Shown: positions 49,083 through 60,321 of the stretch, piece after piece
Numbering within the stretch: position 1 is the stretch's first letter
How the letters are laid out: each line of letters begins with the position of its first letter
Assembly: GCF_047496725.1 (NCBI RefSeq)
Contig: NC_132979.1
Location: 3,551,501-3,615,500 of the forward strand
DNA length: 64,000 nucleotides
Reading direction: 5' to 3'
From: Anoplolepis gracilipes
Taxonomy: Eukaryota > Arthropoda > Insecta > Hymenoptera > Formicidae
The notes under the pieces: generated by a model
What the model saw: only the letters and a program-made list of their open reading frames with translations
Told to the model about the DNA's origin: nothing
The model's database searches: none
Made by a program: the position numbers and the translations under genes

Positions 49083-52000
49083 ATGTCGGAAGTATTCAAA
49101 TTGGGTGACTTAGTTTGGTGTGTATTAAGAGTGCGCATAATGCGATCGTGTATTTTAGTGGCACGCGTATACTAATCCTCCACGTTTCTCTTTCTGGCTT
49201 TCAGGGCGAAAATGAAGGGATTCTCGCCGTGGCCCGGCCGGGTAAGTGCTGTTACTCCCCCTCCCCCCCTTCGGTGACTATCGTAACGCGGGCTCTCTCG
49301 CTCGCGCTCCTCCCGTTAACGTCGTCTGCGCGCGCGCGCGCGCGCGCACGCACGCACGTACGTACGCATGCATGCACGCTCGTATTTGGCGGGCTTTGCC
49401 GCGTTCGCTCGCACGAGTTATTCCAGCACGATAACGTTCATCCTGGATTCTGCTGTCGACGCCGCTAGCTTTGACCCGCATCGCATCGCGTCGCGCGTCT
49501 CTCTTATCTCCCGCCACACCCGACCTTCGAATTCAAATTGGCGCGCAGGCCGCGGAAATATAACCTAAATCCTGTACACGAAATTATAACGCGGTCTCTC
49601 TTTGCTATCCTACCCTCTCTTTCTCTCTTCTATTCGGCGAAAGCAAATCGTCACAGATTTCCAAACTCTTCATCGTCGATGTATATCAAGTATTAGTAGT
49701 TGAAATCTGCTATCGTCGAGATTTCGGAATTTGTCCCGCGTAATCTGGCTATCTTTTATTTGATTGGCGGTAACGCGCATGACGTCAAATACTAGTGTGT
49801 CGGAGCGGGTCTGATTACGTCTGATCAGCTTGTCGCAGCATTTTTTAGATTTGTAATGAAATAAATGCATATTTTCCTTTAGAAGAAAAAATAGAACGTA
49901 AGAGACGTAACTCTCTCTTTGAAACCCCTCGGATTTTACGTGATAATCACATATGTTTTGCGACAGAGACGTACGAAGATCGGTAGTGGCTTATAAAATT
50001 ATCGTTTTGATGTTACTTCATCATAATATTAAATGATTTTATCTTCAGATTATTTTAATTTACATAAATATAAAAATTTATTTTTTTAAACATAAATAGA
50101 TAATTTGATTTATGGATAGATAATTATTATTCGATAAGAGTATTGTTTGAATTATTTTAATAATATATTCATATCTCTGACAGTATATTTATTAATATTT
50201 TTCTATCAATTTTATATCATGAAAAACATGTACAGATATTGAAAGTTAACAATTGTGATGTTATTTATGCTTTGTAAATGAGATTATATCAAAATATTTT
50301 ATTATAATTAATTTTCAAATGATTGCATATCTATCTTTTTTCTATATAAAGGTTGATATATAATGTGTTTTAAATGGATTTATAAATAAAAAAGAAAAAA
50401 ATGTAATTATCAATATACATTAGGCTATATAATAATTTTATAATGGCATGTAAAGGTGTCAGTTCCTTCAAAGGACTTAAAGAAGCCTGCAAATACTAAA
50501 AAGGGACCAGTCCAATGTATTTTTTTCTTTGGGACAAACAATTAGTAAGTTTTATTTATAAATTGTATTTATATATTCATTTAATTGTAATTATATATTT
50601 ATAATATGTTATTTTTTACATATTCTTTAATGTCTTTTTTGTAGTGCGTGGATAGAAGAATCCCACATTAAACCGTACCAAGAGTTTAAAGATACTTTAG
50701 TGAAATCTAGCAAGTCTGGCGCATTCAAAGATGCAGTAGAAGCCATAGAAGAATTTATCGCCAAAGGAGAAGTAAGTTTAAAATTTTTATATATCTTATT
50801 TCTGATAATTTTATTTTTAACTCTATATATTATTATTTATATATGTATATAATAATACAGTATTAATAATGCAGTTATTAACAAATATAATGTTATTAAT
50901 TACATTAAATATTAGTAATGAAACATCTTTTATGTATTAGAAATAATCTAAGAACAAAAATTAAAAACAAAATATCAAATTAATCTTGAATAATGATGAA
51001 AATGTTAATATCTATTGATATGCATTAGGTATTTGAAGATGGCTTGGATCCAGATTCTCTCTTCGATAAACTTAAAGAAGAGACTGTAACTGAAAAGAAA
51101 CCTGTGGTCAAAACACCAAAACCTCGTAAGGTGAGTAGCATATATATCTCGCATTTTTCCACAATTATTAAAAATGTTAATTACATTTTGTATTATATAT
51201 GCATGCAAACAATTATTGCTACAGGAAGGAACAAAAACTCCTAAACGATTAAGCGACAGTGGTTCAGGTGATCGTCGACCTGCTAAAAAGCAGCGAAGAG
51301 AATCAAGTACCAGCAATAGCAATAGAATCGGTAGTGTCAGTCCTACACTGAATCATTCTTCTACTCCTGCTAGAAAAACGGGCTCGCTTCTAAACAGACC
51401 GGCAAATGTCACCAGACCTGTGAGTAATCGACATCTTTCAAATTTGTTGATAGAAAAAATTTATTGTATTTTATCGTGAGTATTAACACAAGTAAATTTT
51501 AGAACATATGATTTAATATAATATTATTAAATCTGAAATAAATTTGATTTTGATACTATAAGTGCATAAATTTGATTTCGATACTATAAGTGTATATTTT
51601 CTAGAATTGAGATTAGATCATTATAGAAAATTATATTTTGTTTTTAAATATCTAGAGCTATACCTTTTGCATTTAGCACTAAATATAATTGTTTAAATTA
51701 GCATTTTTTTATTCATATCTAGTATCCATGAACACATTATGTAGGATGTTATCATAGGCTGAGAATCGGATGGTATACGTGCGCGGAATGTTCCGTATAT
51801 ATACGCGTTGTGTCTCAGTGCCGTACGTAGCTATACAGTGATCCCGATCCTATACTTGTTGGTTACAAATACATAATTTTATTTTAGTTTTACTAAAATA
51901 TATTGAAAAAATATATTTCTTTTTATGAAAATGTAATTTATAAACTAAAGAATTTTTTAATTTATTTATAAATTTTAATAAAAATAATAAGATATTTAAT

Positions 52001-53244
52001 TATATCCTTAGACTCGAGGACATACCAGATGTTAATTAAAGATTTTGCAAATTTAAGGATATTTTTCTTGAATTCTTTAATAATTACTTATTACTTAAAT
52101 ATTTTATAATATTTATAATTTCAAAAATATTAATTTTACAATGTTATGTTAAAAGACATTATGTGCATGTGTGTGTACACACACACACACACACACACAC
52201 ATGTAGATACACAAAATATGTGTATATACATATAAAAATTTAATGATTGTTATACATTCATTAAAAATTGTACATTATATATTCATTAGAAAATTGTGCT
52301 ACTCTAAATGTATATATTATAAGGCATGAAAAATATCTACTTACTTGTTAGAAAAAAACAGGATTTAAAAAAAATTATCGGATTTTGTACGTTCTAGAAA
52401 TGTAATTTATAACAAAATTCTTTTATCTAATTATTTATAGCTTAATAATTCATTATTTTTTATGATTAATCTTAATAATTATGATAAAGGATTTCTATAT
52501 ATTGGAAAAATCTTTGAAAAAGAATGTCTTTTTTTTAATTATAATAGATTTTTTTAAAAGAGTTTTCTGAAATATATTTTTGGGAAAAGTTTTTCAACAT
52601 GAGTTTTCATGATTTCCGAATTTTTAGTATAAACATTTTGGTTATCAAGAATTTACTAAAAATTCTATCAAATTAAATTTTAATTATAATTAATTACAAA
52701 AACATTCTTTATTAAAATTTAATTCATCAGAAAATTGTTTAATTTTTTATTACTCATAAATAAAATAACAATATTTTTAATTCGAATATTGAGATAGCTA
52801 CTACTGAAAACATATATATATATACATATATATGCAACATTTATGACAAATATAATTAAATTAGAAAACTATAATTATTTTAAATAACATTTTAAATGAA
52901 AATTTATACCAATTGAATTGTGTGTATATGTGTATGTGTGTTACAAAAGAAATATTTGTCATTATTTAAAAACGTTTATTTTTATATGTAATTTTTTTTT
53001 TTTAGAAAATATTTACCTAATAGTTTGTATAGGTTCCGCTTCCGTAATATTTCTTTATCTTTTTCGCCAGGTCACGCCGCCTCTAGATCTCGAAACGATG
53101 TCAAAAACCCTCAAGGAGAAGAACATTCTCCCATCGAATCTGAAATTTGGTTTTCTTGGACTCGGCATCATGGGTAGCGGTATAGTGAAAAATTTGATCA
53201 ACAGTGGTCATAGCGTGATCGTGTGGAATCGGACGCAAGAAAAG
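49083..53244 (+). CDS. GLYR1: GLYR1/NDF nucleosome-destabilising factor, 5' exons only
   Basis: Exons 49083-49117, 49205-49241, 50456-50544, 50645-50771, 51029-51130, 51225-51419 and 53071-53244 join in phase. GLYR1 (NDF) is a chromatin reader with a PWWP domain followed by an inactive beta-hydroxyacid dehydrogenase-like domain; it destabilises nucleosomes during pol II elongation. The PWWP part reads FKLGDLVWAKMKGFSPWPGR, then KDLKKPA and YAWIEESHIKPY, with the helix AFKDAVEAIEEFIAKGE. A basic linker follows (KTPKRLSDSGSGDRRPAKKQ). The last exon starts the Rossmann fold: KFGFLGLGIMGSGIVKNLIN, GHSVIVWNRTQEK. It ends in phase 0 at a good donor (GTATGT), and the rest of the dehydrogenase (about 250 residues) is not seen before the opposite-strand gene at 60.3-63.8 kb. 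Confidence 0.92.
49328..49378. repeat. (CG)n tract grading into CACG, TACG and CATG units
   Basis: About ten CG units followed by CACG, then TACG, then CATG repeats, all alternating purine-pyrimidine. It lies in the intron after GLYR1 exon 2, about 87 bases past the donor. Confidence 0.9.
51541..51596. repeat. Two-copy 28 bp tandem repeat
   Basis: Two adjacent units share TTTGATTT(T/C)GATACTATAAGTG(C/T)ATA. They lie in the GLYR1 intron 51420-53070. Confidence 0.8.
52177..52200. repeat. (AC)n microsatellite
   Basis: About 12 AC units in the GLYR1 intron 51420-53070. Confidence 0.9.
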
Positions 53245-53550
53245 GTATGTATAAATATTTTTTTTCCACTGTACAGCGTACATAGAAACTTTTTTCTGAT
53301 GCGTTATAATTAAAATACGCATATTATTATTATTATTATTAAGTATATTTATCTCGCATTAATAATTGCATTTTTATAAATGCATAAATAATGCATATAA
53401 AATTTGTTATATATTAGCTCATTTAAAATAGCTTAAAACTTATACTATTTAAAATGAAAAACATTAAGGGTTGTTGAAAAAAATCCAGAGTATCACAATA
53501 AACAATTTATTAACTGAAGAGGTTTATTAACTTAAGAAGTTGAGCAGACG

Positions 53551-53638
53551 TTATCTCGATCGAAAGAAATAACTCAAAATTATTTTCGCCAACATTGTCT
53601 CGATCGAAATAAATAACTCGGAATTATTTTCACAAAAA
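53551..53638. repeat. Two-copy 44 bp tandem repeat
   Basis: Units 53551-53594 and 53595-53638 share TCTCGATCGAAA.AAATAACTC and GAATTATTTTC-like halves with few differences. They lie downstream of GLYR1 exon 7. Confidence 0.8.
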
Positions 53639-54000
53639 TCAACAAGTCACCTATTACAAATGGTTTTAGGTCTTTTACATCGCTTAATCGATTTTTTAAA
53701 ATTACCTAATCACTCAATCTTTTATTTTTCAATGTGAATATTGCTTGAATAATTCTCGATATGAAAATCAGTGCCGTTGCTTATTCAGATAATGAAGCGT
53801 GCAGGTTTAAGAAATAACAATCTATTGCACTTATTTATTGTTCTTTTTGATATATCTGTGGTATCTCTCAGAGTAGAAAATAAAAAAAAAACGATATTCT
53901 TACGGAGGTAAGCATAAGAATTGATTGGTATTTTAACGATGGAAATCAGATTAAATTCTTGAAATGAAAATAGCACTTCAGCTGCAAAAAGAAATTTTAA

Positions 54001-54003
<3 letters not shown>

Positions 54004-54038
<35 letters not shown>
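54004..54038. repeat. (AT)n microsatellite
   Basis: About 17 AT units in the AT-rich region after GLYR1 exon 7. Confidence 0.9.
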
Positions 54039-54041
<3 letters not shown>

Positions 54042-54669
54042 ATTTCGGATGTTCCCTCTTCGGTACCCAACTTTTGTAACACAAACAATAGATATATAAC
54101 CTGATTACATTGATATATTTTTAACAAATTCATTTATTGGCAATCACTTATTGTTAATGAAAAATTCGCTATACATTTTCTAAATCTTGATCTTTATGCA
54201 TAATTTATTTTCTTTTTAATACTTTAAATTCAGTAATTAAAAAAGTTAATAAGTAAATATATTATTTTTATAATAGTTCCGAGAACAAAATTTGCTATCA
54301 TCATATCACTCTACAATTAATTGCACCAAAAAAGATATTCAAGTATATCGAATAATTCTCTCTCTTTCTCTCTTTCACAAGCTCTATATTCAAAAATACA
54401 TTGAAAATTTAAATCATTCCTTAAAAGTTCAGCCAGTTTCGATATTTCAGTCAGAACATTTTGCATATTAAAAAAGTATTTTTCTCATCACTAAAAATGT
54501 TCCTATAATATAAATTTTTACTACAAAATTATTTCTTATGATAGTATTTCCGTTAAAAAACGGTATTTTTTATAAAGTCTTTCTATCTTACATATTAACA
54601 GATGGAATACATTTTATAATCTAATTTTCTAATTTCTATTTCTATAATTATTTACACATACATATAGAT

Positions 54670-54982
54670 AGTGGCGTAACTAATTTTTAATTTACTAACA
54701 ATAAATTTTTATTTTTTAATTTAAAAATAAAGAACCTCTTGTCTGTACTTTAATTTGCAAAATTAGAAAAAAGTATAAAAAATAATACATTTCTTAATTT
54801 ATATAAATATTTAGTTATTAGAAAACAATAAGAAAACATTTTTGTCAATAAAAGGAGAGAGATAGATTTATACTTTAATATTATTAAAATTTTGTACATT
54901 CTCAATTCTTTCTCTAATAGGTTCTCTAATGTCATGAATTTTAAAGTACTGATTACCCACCTTTAATATTCATTACGCCACT
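54670..54982. mobile_element. Terminal-inverted-repeat element, about 313 bp
   Basis: It begins AGTGGCGTAAC and ends GTTACGCCACT-like (ATTACGCCACT), so the outer 10-11 bases are inverted repeats. The interior is AT-rich with no transposase. TIRs beginning AGTGGCGTA occur in several insect non-autonomous elements, from general knowledge; the superfamily is not assigned, and I see no convincing target duplication. Confidence 0.5.
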
Positions 54983-55848
54983 GTCAATATAATAATATAT
55001 TAGAACGCGAAAAGTTTTTACTGGAAAACAATTTGTTATGATTTTTATTCTTAATTATCAATAGCGCGGTTAGCGTTCTTCACGCTATAGTTAATTTACA
55101 TGTGCGCTACACGCGCCTCACTCTTTCGTTATAAGGCTTCATAATTTAAAACGATGTATAAAAAATATACATGCTGGAAGCATAAGTACAACTTCTGATG
55201 TATGAAGGAACAGAAAAAAATTCTCTCACCTAAGATTCGATGTGCCATGATGCAAGTAATTAATTTAAACTATTCTCTAAGCATAGTAATTTTCAGATTT
55301 CTCATTTTTCGTTTACTTCCAAGAACGTTTACCTCTAGTCTGGTTATATAATACAGTAATACAGATTGGTTTAACTACATTTAGAAATACGCGGTTAAAT
55401 AAATCAATCGGATTTATTTTCTTATATATTTTCTCACGTATTTATATAAAATAAATAATCAAATTAAAAAGAACGAAGGATTTATTGATACTAATCCCTC
55501 TGCAGTTAAATATATTTTTTAGTCAATTGTTCATAATAACTGCGACATGATATTGAGTAATAAAAATTTAAAAATTAATTTCCTTTAAATAACAGAATTT
55601 ATATCAAGTTGACAGTTATTAATTTTAAACACTTTCGATGTAAATTTCATTTCTGCATGATACCATCGTTTGTTAATAAAATGTTCATTATCGAATTACA
55701 CACTTAATAGAAAAAAAAGCAAGTCTAAATGTTGATGCATAAACATACATATGTATGATTGCCTGTGAATTGGGATTGTAACAAGTGTTCTCTTTGGAAT
55801 GTGTATAGGAGTGAATCGATAGGTTTGACAAACATTACACAGAAGCCA

Positions 55849-55883
<35 letters not shown>

Positions 55884-56427
55884 AAATCAATATTTACGTA
55901 TTAGCATCTGCGGTTCTTATTAGTTCTTTGCTATCGATATTTTATATTGAAAAATCTTTTTATTTTTTTCATTATTAAAAGTAGTTTAATAACTCTAAAC
56001 AATCCTTCTTGAATTATCATTGCGACGATAGTAAAGAAAAAATATATAGAAAGATTAATCTTAAATAAGAAAGTATTGGAAGTGGAACACACAGAGTTGT
56101 AAACAGAGAGAAATTCAATCTTGTTAAAAGTTTCGACACAGAAAAAATACATACTCAAAACAGTATTATCAGAGAGGAGTTATATATATATAATTATAAC
56201 AATTTTCACAATATGCAAATCATATCTCATAAGATGTTATTTTGGAAAATCGATTTCGCCATTTTTAGATATTATCTCTAAAACTGCTGTAATTGTACCG
56301 CTTCTGACAAATTTATATTAATAATAAAACTCATTGCGTAAATGATGATCAATTATCAATCTATTCAAATTTTTAATAAGGTTTTGAATTAACTTTACAA
56401 GTTTACAATGGCAAATAGATATATGTT

Positions 56428-56430
<3 letters not shown>

Positions 56431-56496
<66 letters not shown>
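56431..56496. repeat. (TA)n microsatellite
   Basis: About 33 TA units, the longest such run in the window. Confidence 0.92.
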
Positions 56497-56504
<8 letters not shown>

Positions 56505-57070
56505 GTAGTTATTTTACTCGACTCTGGATAAATTAGAGTGAAAATAATCTTTAAACTAGCACGCGAGCACTGATGAGGTTTTTGTGAGACTAAGTAGAAT
56601 TAGGTTGCACTTTATATAGTGATACTATTACGACTTGTCGATCTAGATGAAGTATAGAATGCGTCCGAAAAGTTGGAAATCAATAGAAGGAAAGTATTAT
56701 ATTTTAATGAAAATAAGAGGAAATACTTTCTTAACAAAAATATGCGTAAATATTTTTTAATTTTCCCAAGAATGATTAGATTAATTACGAGTGTTCCATG
56801 CCTGCGGTAATTAAGTTTCCTTGAAATTAAATTAGTCATTTTAGGATACTAGTGTTATTAAAAAATTCTTATCTTCATTAATAAAACTTTTTTGATTATC
56901 CATATACAATAAATAATTGTAACTTACATAAAAAAGATAAATAAAAATTTAGTATCATTTTTAAAATAAAATTTCTCTGGATGAATAATCAGTTATAAGT
57001 TCTGTTATAAAGCAAATATATTGCATTTGCAATTATTTAAAATATATACTAAATTATACATATATTAGTC

Positions 57071-57292
57071 AAATTTTTACAACAGTGCAAGCAAATTTAT
57101 TAACAGCTAAAACATGAATAAATCAAAAGAGCATATCAAATATTACTGCTATATATATTTATTATACATAATGTAGTATATACTATATGTTAGTTATGTT
57201 GAACATTTAGCAGTAATATTTGATATGCTCTTTGGATTTATTTATACATGTTTTAGCTGTTAATAAATTTGTTTGCACTGTTGTAAAAATTG
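57071..57292. repeat. Long inverted repeat (hairpin-forming, about 80 bp arms)
   Basis: Left arm 57071-57151 and right arm 57208-57292 are reverse complements with only a few mismatches. Shared words include TTTTACAACAGTGCAA, AAATTTATTAACAGCTAAAA and GAGCATATCAAATATTACTG. The loop is about 56 bp and AT-rich. It may be a foldback transposon or a hairpin RNA source. The palindrome is seen directly; its role is unknown. Confidence 0.8.
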
Positions 57293-60200
57293 TGAGAAGC
57301 ATATGTAAAAAAGTACGTATTTGCATTATAATTGCAATTATGTATTTTAGTATTTAAATAAATAGAACTTGGCAATTGCACACACAAAAGTGTTAAATCC
57401 GACAACAGAATATAAACTTCTCTTTTTAATTTTTACAGAAATTTTTAATTGATTCATGTTAAATTTATATTTGTTTATTACCGTTTAACGGTTTGTTAGA
57501 CGTAGAAAATCATCTATTTTTTTATCGATCAATACTTAAAAATACTGTTACATCAGATAGATTCAATTTCATTATAGTAAATATTTTTCATCGATCACGT
57601 ATAACTGTATTTATTAGAAACTTTTTCTATTGATTTTTTTATAAGACTCATTAGGTGAGTTAATGAAACGTTTGAAAGATTAATATCTGTTTATTTCGTG
57701 ATTATCGAAACTTCCTTATTGTTAATTAAGTCTTCATCCAACTTTCACTGAGGAAATGTGTATTCCTTCATCAAGTTTGAATCTGATGACTTATTGATTT
57801 CCATTTTTTTTCGACATAGAATATGCTTCCCCTAGTATCATTATGATGCTGTAACACTAAGAGCTGCCTATATGGTTTCCACCATGATTACGCTTCGTCT
57901 TGTATATCCCGTACGCGGCCTCCCCTCTGTCTAACTCGGAGGAAACATGATAAAACTTTATCTCTCGCGTAACGCCGCTAACGCGATCCAAAAATAACGA
58001 CAACGCTCTCCTGGCCTCGGTCATTTTCCTTTTTGTTCCGTCCACTAATATTGTTGTTATTGTGACTCAATCGTTTCTATGATCAGCAGCGTTATTTACA
58101 TAGATAATCGCAGGTGTTCTTTTTCATCGCGTGACTTTTTCGATATGAAAGCATGTTTTTTTGTGATTCAATTGAGATGATTGATGAATTCCTAAGCGAA
58201 AATGCTAAATCCATAAATATTTGACATTAAGACTTCTTAAAAGCAAGTTCTTCGAAACAAATATTTTGTTGTCTCCGATATTTTTATACTTATATTTCAA
58301 TATATTAATAAACTATAAAATAATTTTTAATTAACTATTAATTAATTAACATAAGATTGTCATTTTATATTTGAAAATAATATCGAGTTTTTTATTTTTT
58401 ATATGTATATTCATCAATCACATAACTTAAAATTTAATATTTTTTTCATGAATAATATTATTTTTCTCATCAATAATCCCATAGATTCTGCAATGTAAAG
58501 CTAATAGAATAAAATAGAATTAAAGTTTATTGAGGCTCAAATGATCTTAGAAATCAGATTTAAAAAAAAAGAATCTTCGAGATAAATTTTCTTTAAAGAT
58601 AATCGAGATCATCTTATAAAGATGGTAAAGTTAATATATTTAAATAAACTCTTTGATTTTAAAAAATTTTTCTTCTAGATTATTATTAATAAATTTTGAA
58701 TCATTTTATTCAGAGAGGATTTTGTTTATAGGTGATTTTTTTATTAAGTTTTTTTTCGCACACTGTGATTAAAAAAATCACAATTTATTAAATAGTTTTA
58801 AATTGGATTTGACTAATTATGCACAATCTACTCTTTTTGTATTCTTCAATTGTCACTTTTACTTTTCTAGCTCGAATACTAAATAATATTGCAATGATAA
58901 TCTCAGTAATTAGAATCCATGTTAGATTGTTTAGAGTTAGCTACAATGATTATCAGAATTGATATACTGTTCATTGCTAATTAGCGCTCTTATCTTTCTA
59001 CATTAATACGTGTTTAAGAAAAGTCGCTGAAATTAAACTTTCAAATCGAATCAATATATTTTTCTGCAAGAGATCTCGCGAAATGGAATTTTGGATGAGG
59101 ATTAAGACATAGAGAAAGACGGGGCTTGGCGACGGTTCGTCAAGATTTATTCAACAAAAGGACGCATTCTTGAAAAACGTGCATAAGAGCAACTTCATTG
59201 CAATTAAAACTGTACATACAATTTCTTTCTCAGAAGCGGTACTTCGATTCCAAAAATTCTATATAACAGGCAATAATTTCTTTCATTTTTTTTTTTTTTT
59301 TTTTTTTGTAATAAACACGAACAATTGGATATGTTCCTACGATGATTAAAAAATTAAGTACGTACGTTCGTTATACTTTCCGGTACATGTTTCCTTCTTT
59401 TCTCTCTCTTCGATAAGACATATATATGTGTGTGTATATTTCTATGTCTCAAACAATTTGTAATTTACTACGTTAAACACAAACGATTAAAAAAAAAAAA
59501 AAAAGAGATGCGAGCAAACGCGACCAGCGTTCTTTATCATTTTTCGATTATTCGCGAGGAAATCGAGACCAAAAAGAGAAATTAAAATAAATGATTACGA
59601 ATCGATCTTCATTGTTTTCAGTCTTTCGCAACAGAAAATGAAATCCGAATTTTTTTCGCGGGCACTGCTACATAAAACTTTTACGCATATTGACAGAAAA
59701 GTTAAGAATGATTCTTTGCAGAAATCACAATCTTAAGATTTGTAGAATTGACAATTAGGTGAAGTTTTTTTTCTCACCGCGCTCGTTAGAGAAAATTAAT
59801 TTATAATTGAGTTGATGAATCGTGAAATGCAATTTGCATATTTTTATCTTTATTCCTTCATCTTCTCGGATGATATCGGTCATCCAAAAATGATGACACA
59901 CTGAAAAGCACACATTGCTTGATGAGACGGACAGATTGCAAGGTCGACTATACCAACAGAGTCCTTGGAAACTGTCCGCATTTTTTTTTGTTCTTCTAAG
60001 TTAACACACGCACACACTTGTTGCAATCGACAGTCTCGATCTCAGCAGAAGAAAGATCTTCCGTTTCCTTGGCACTGGCACTCGAGTTTTTTGAATTGTC
60101 TTCTAGGACACTCTACAAATCAGTCGTACAATCAAAACCGGAAGAAGCTTCGAGCAGTCTTCTCGATATCGAAGACACCAATTCACTTATTGAACAGAAT

Positions 60201-60321
60201 AACGATTATTTTTCCATTCTATTCCACCTTATCGATTATTCGAGAACAGTTTCTCTTTATATTTTTGATAACTTAAACGATAGCAGGAACCCATTCTTGA
60301 CTGCTTTATTAACGCTGCCGG

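Larger units (their letters stand above)
53245..60321. other. Long AT-rich region with repeats; no exon recognised
   Basis: About 7 kb between the last visible GLYR1 exon and the 3' end of the LRR-Ig gene. I looked on the plus strand for the continuation of GLYR1 and found nothing coding. It holds a 44 bp tandem duplication, two inverted-repeat elements and (TA)n runs, listed separately. A less AT-rich patch at 57850-58060 has no protein match I recognise. The stretch from about 59900 probably includes the 3' UTR of the LRR-Ig gene. Confidence 0.5.

Noticed and set aside
51747..51860. GC-richer patch in a GLYR1 intron as a hidden exon or element
   Set aside because: No in-phase exon or clear terminal repeats could be found. 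It may be an old transposon fragment, but nothing supports a specific call.
57857..58045. Minus-strand 62-residue frame in a GC-richer patch
   Set aside because: It has no splice partners or similarity I recognise. I also checked this patch as a possible continuation of GLYR1 on the plus strand and found stops.
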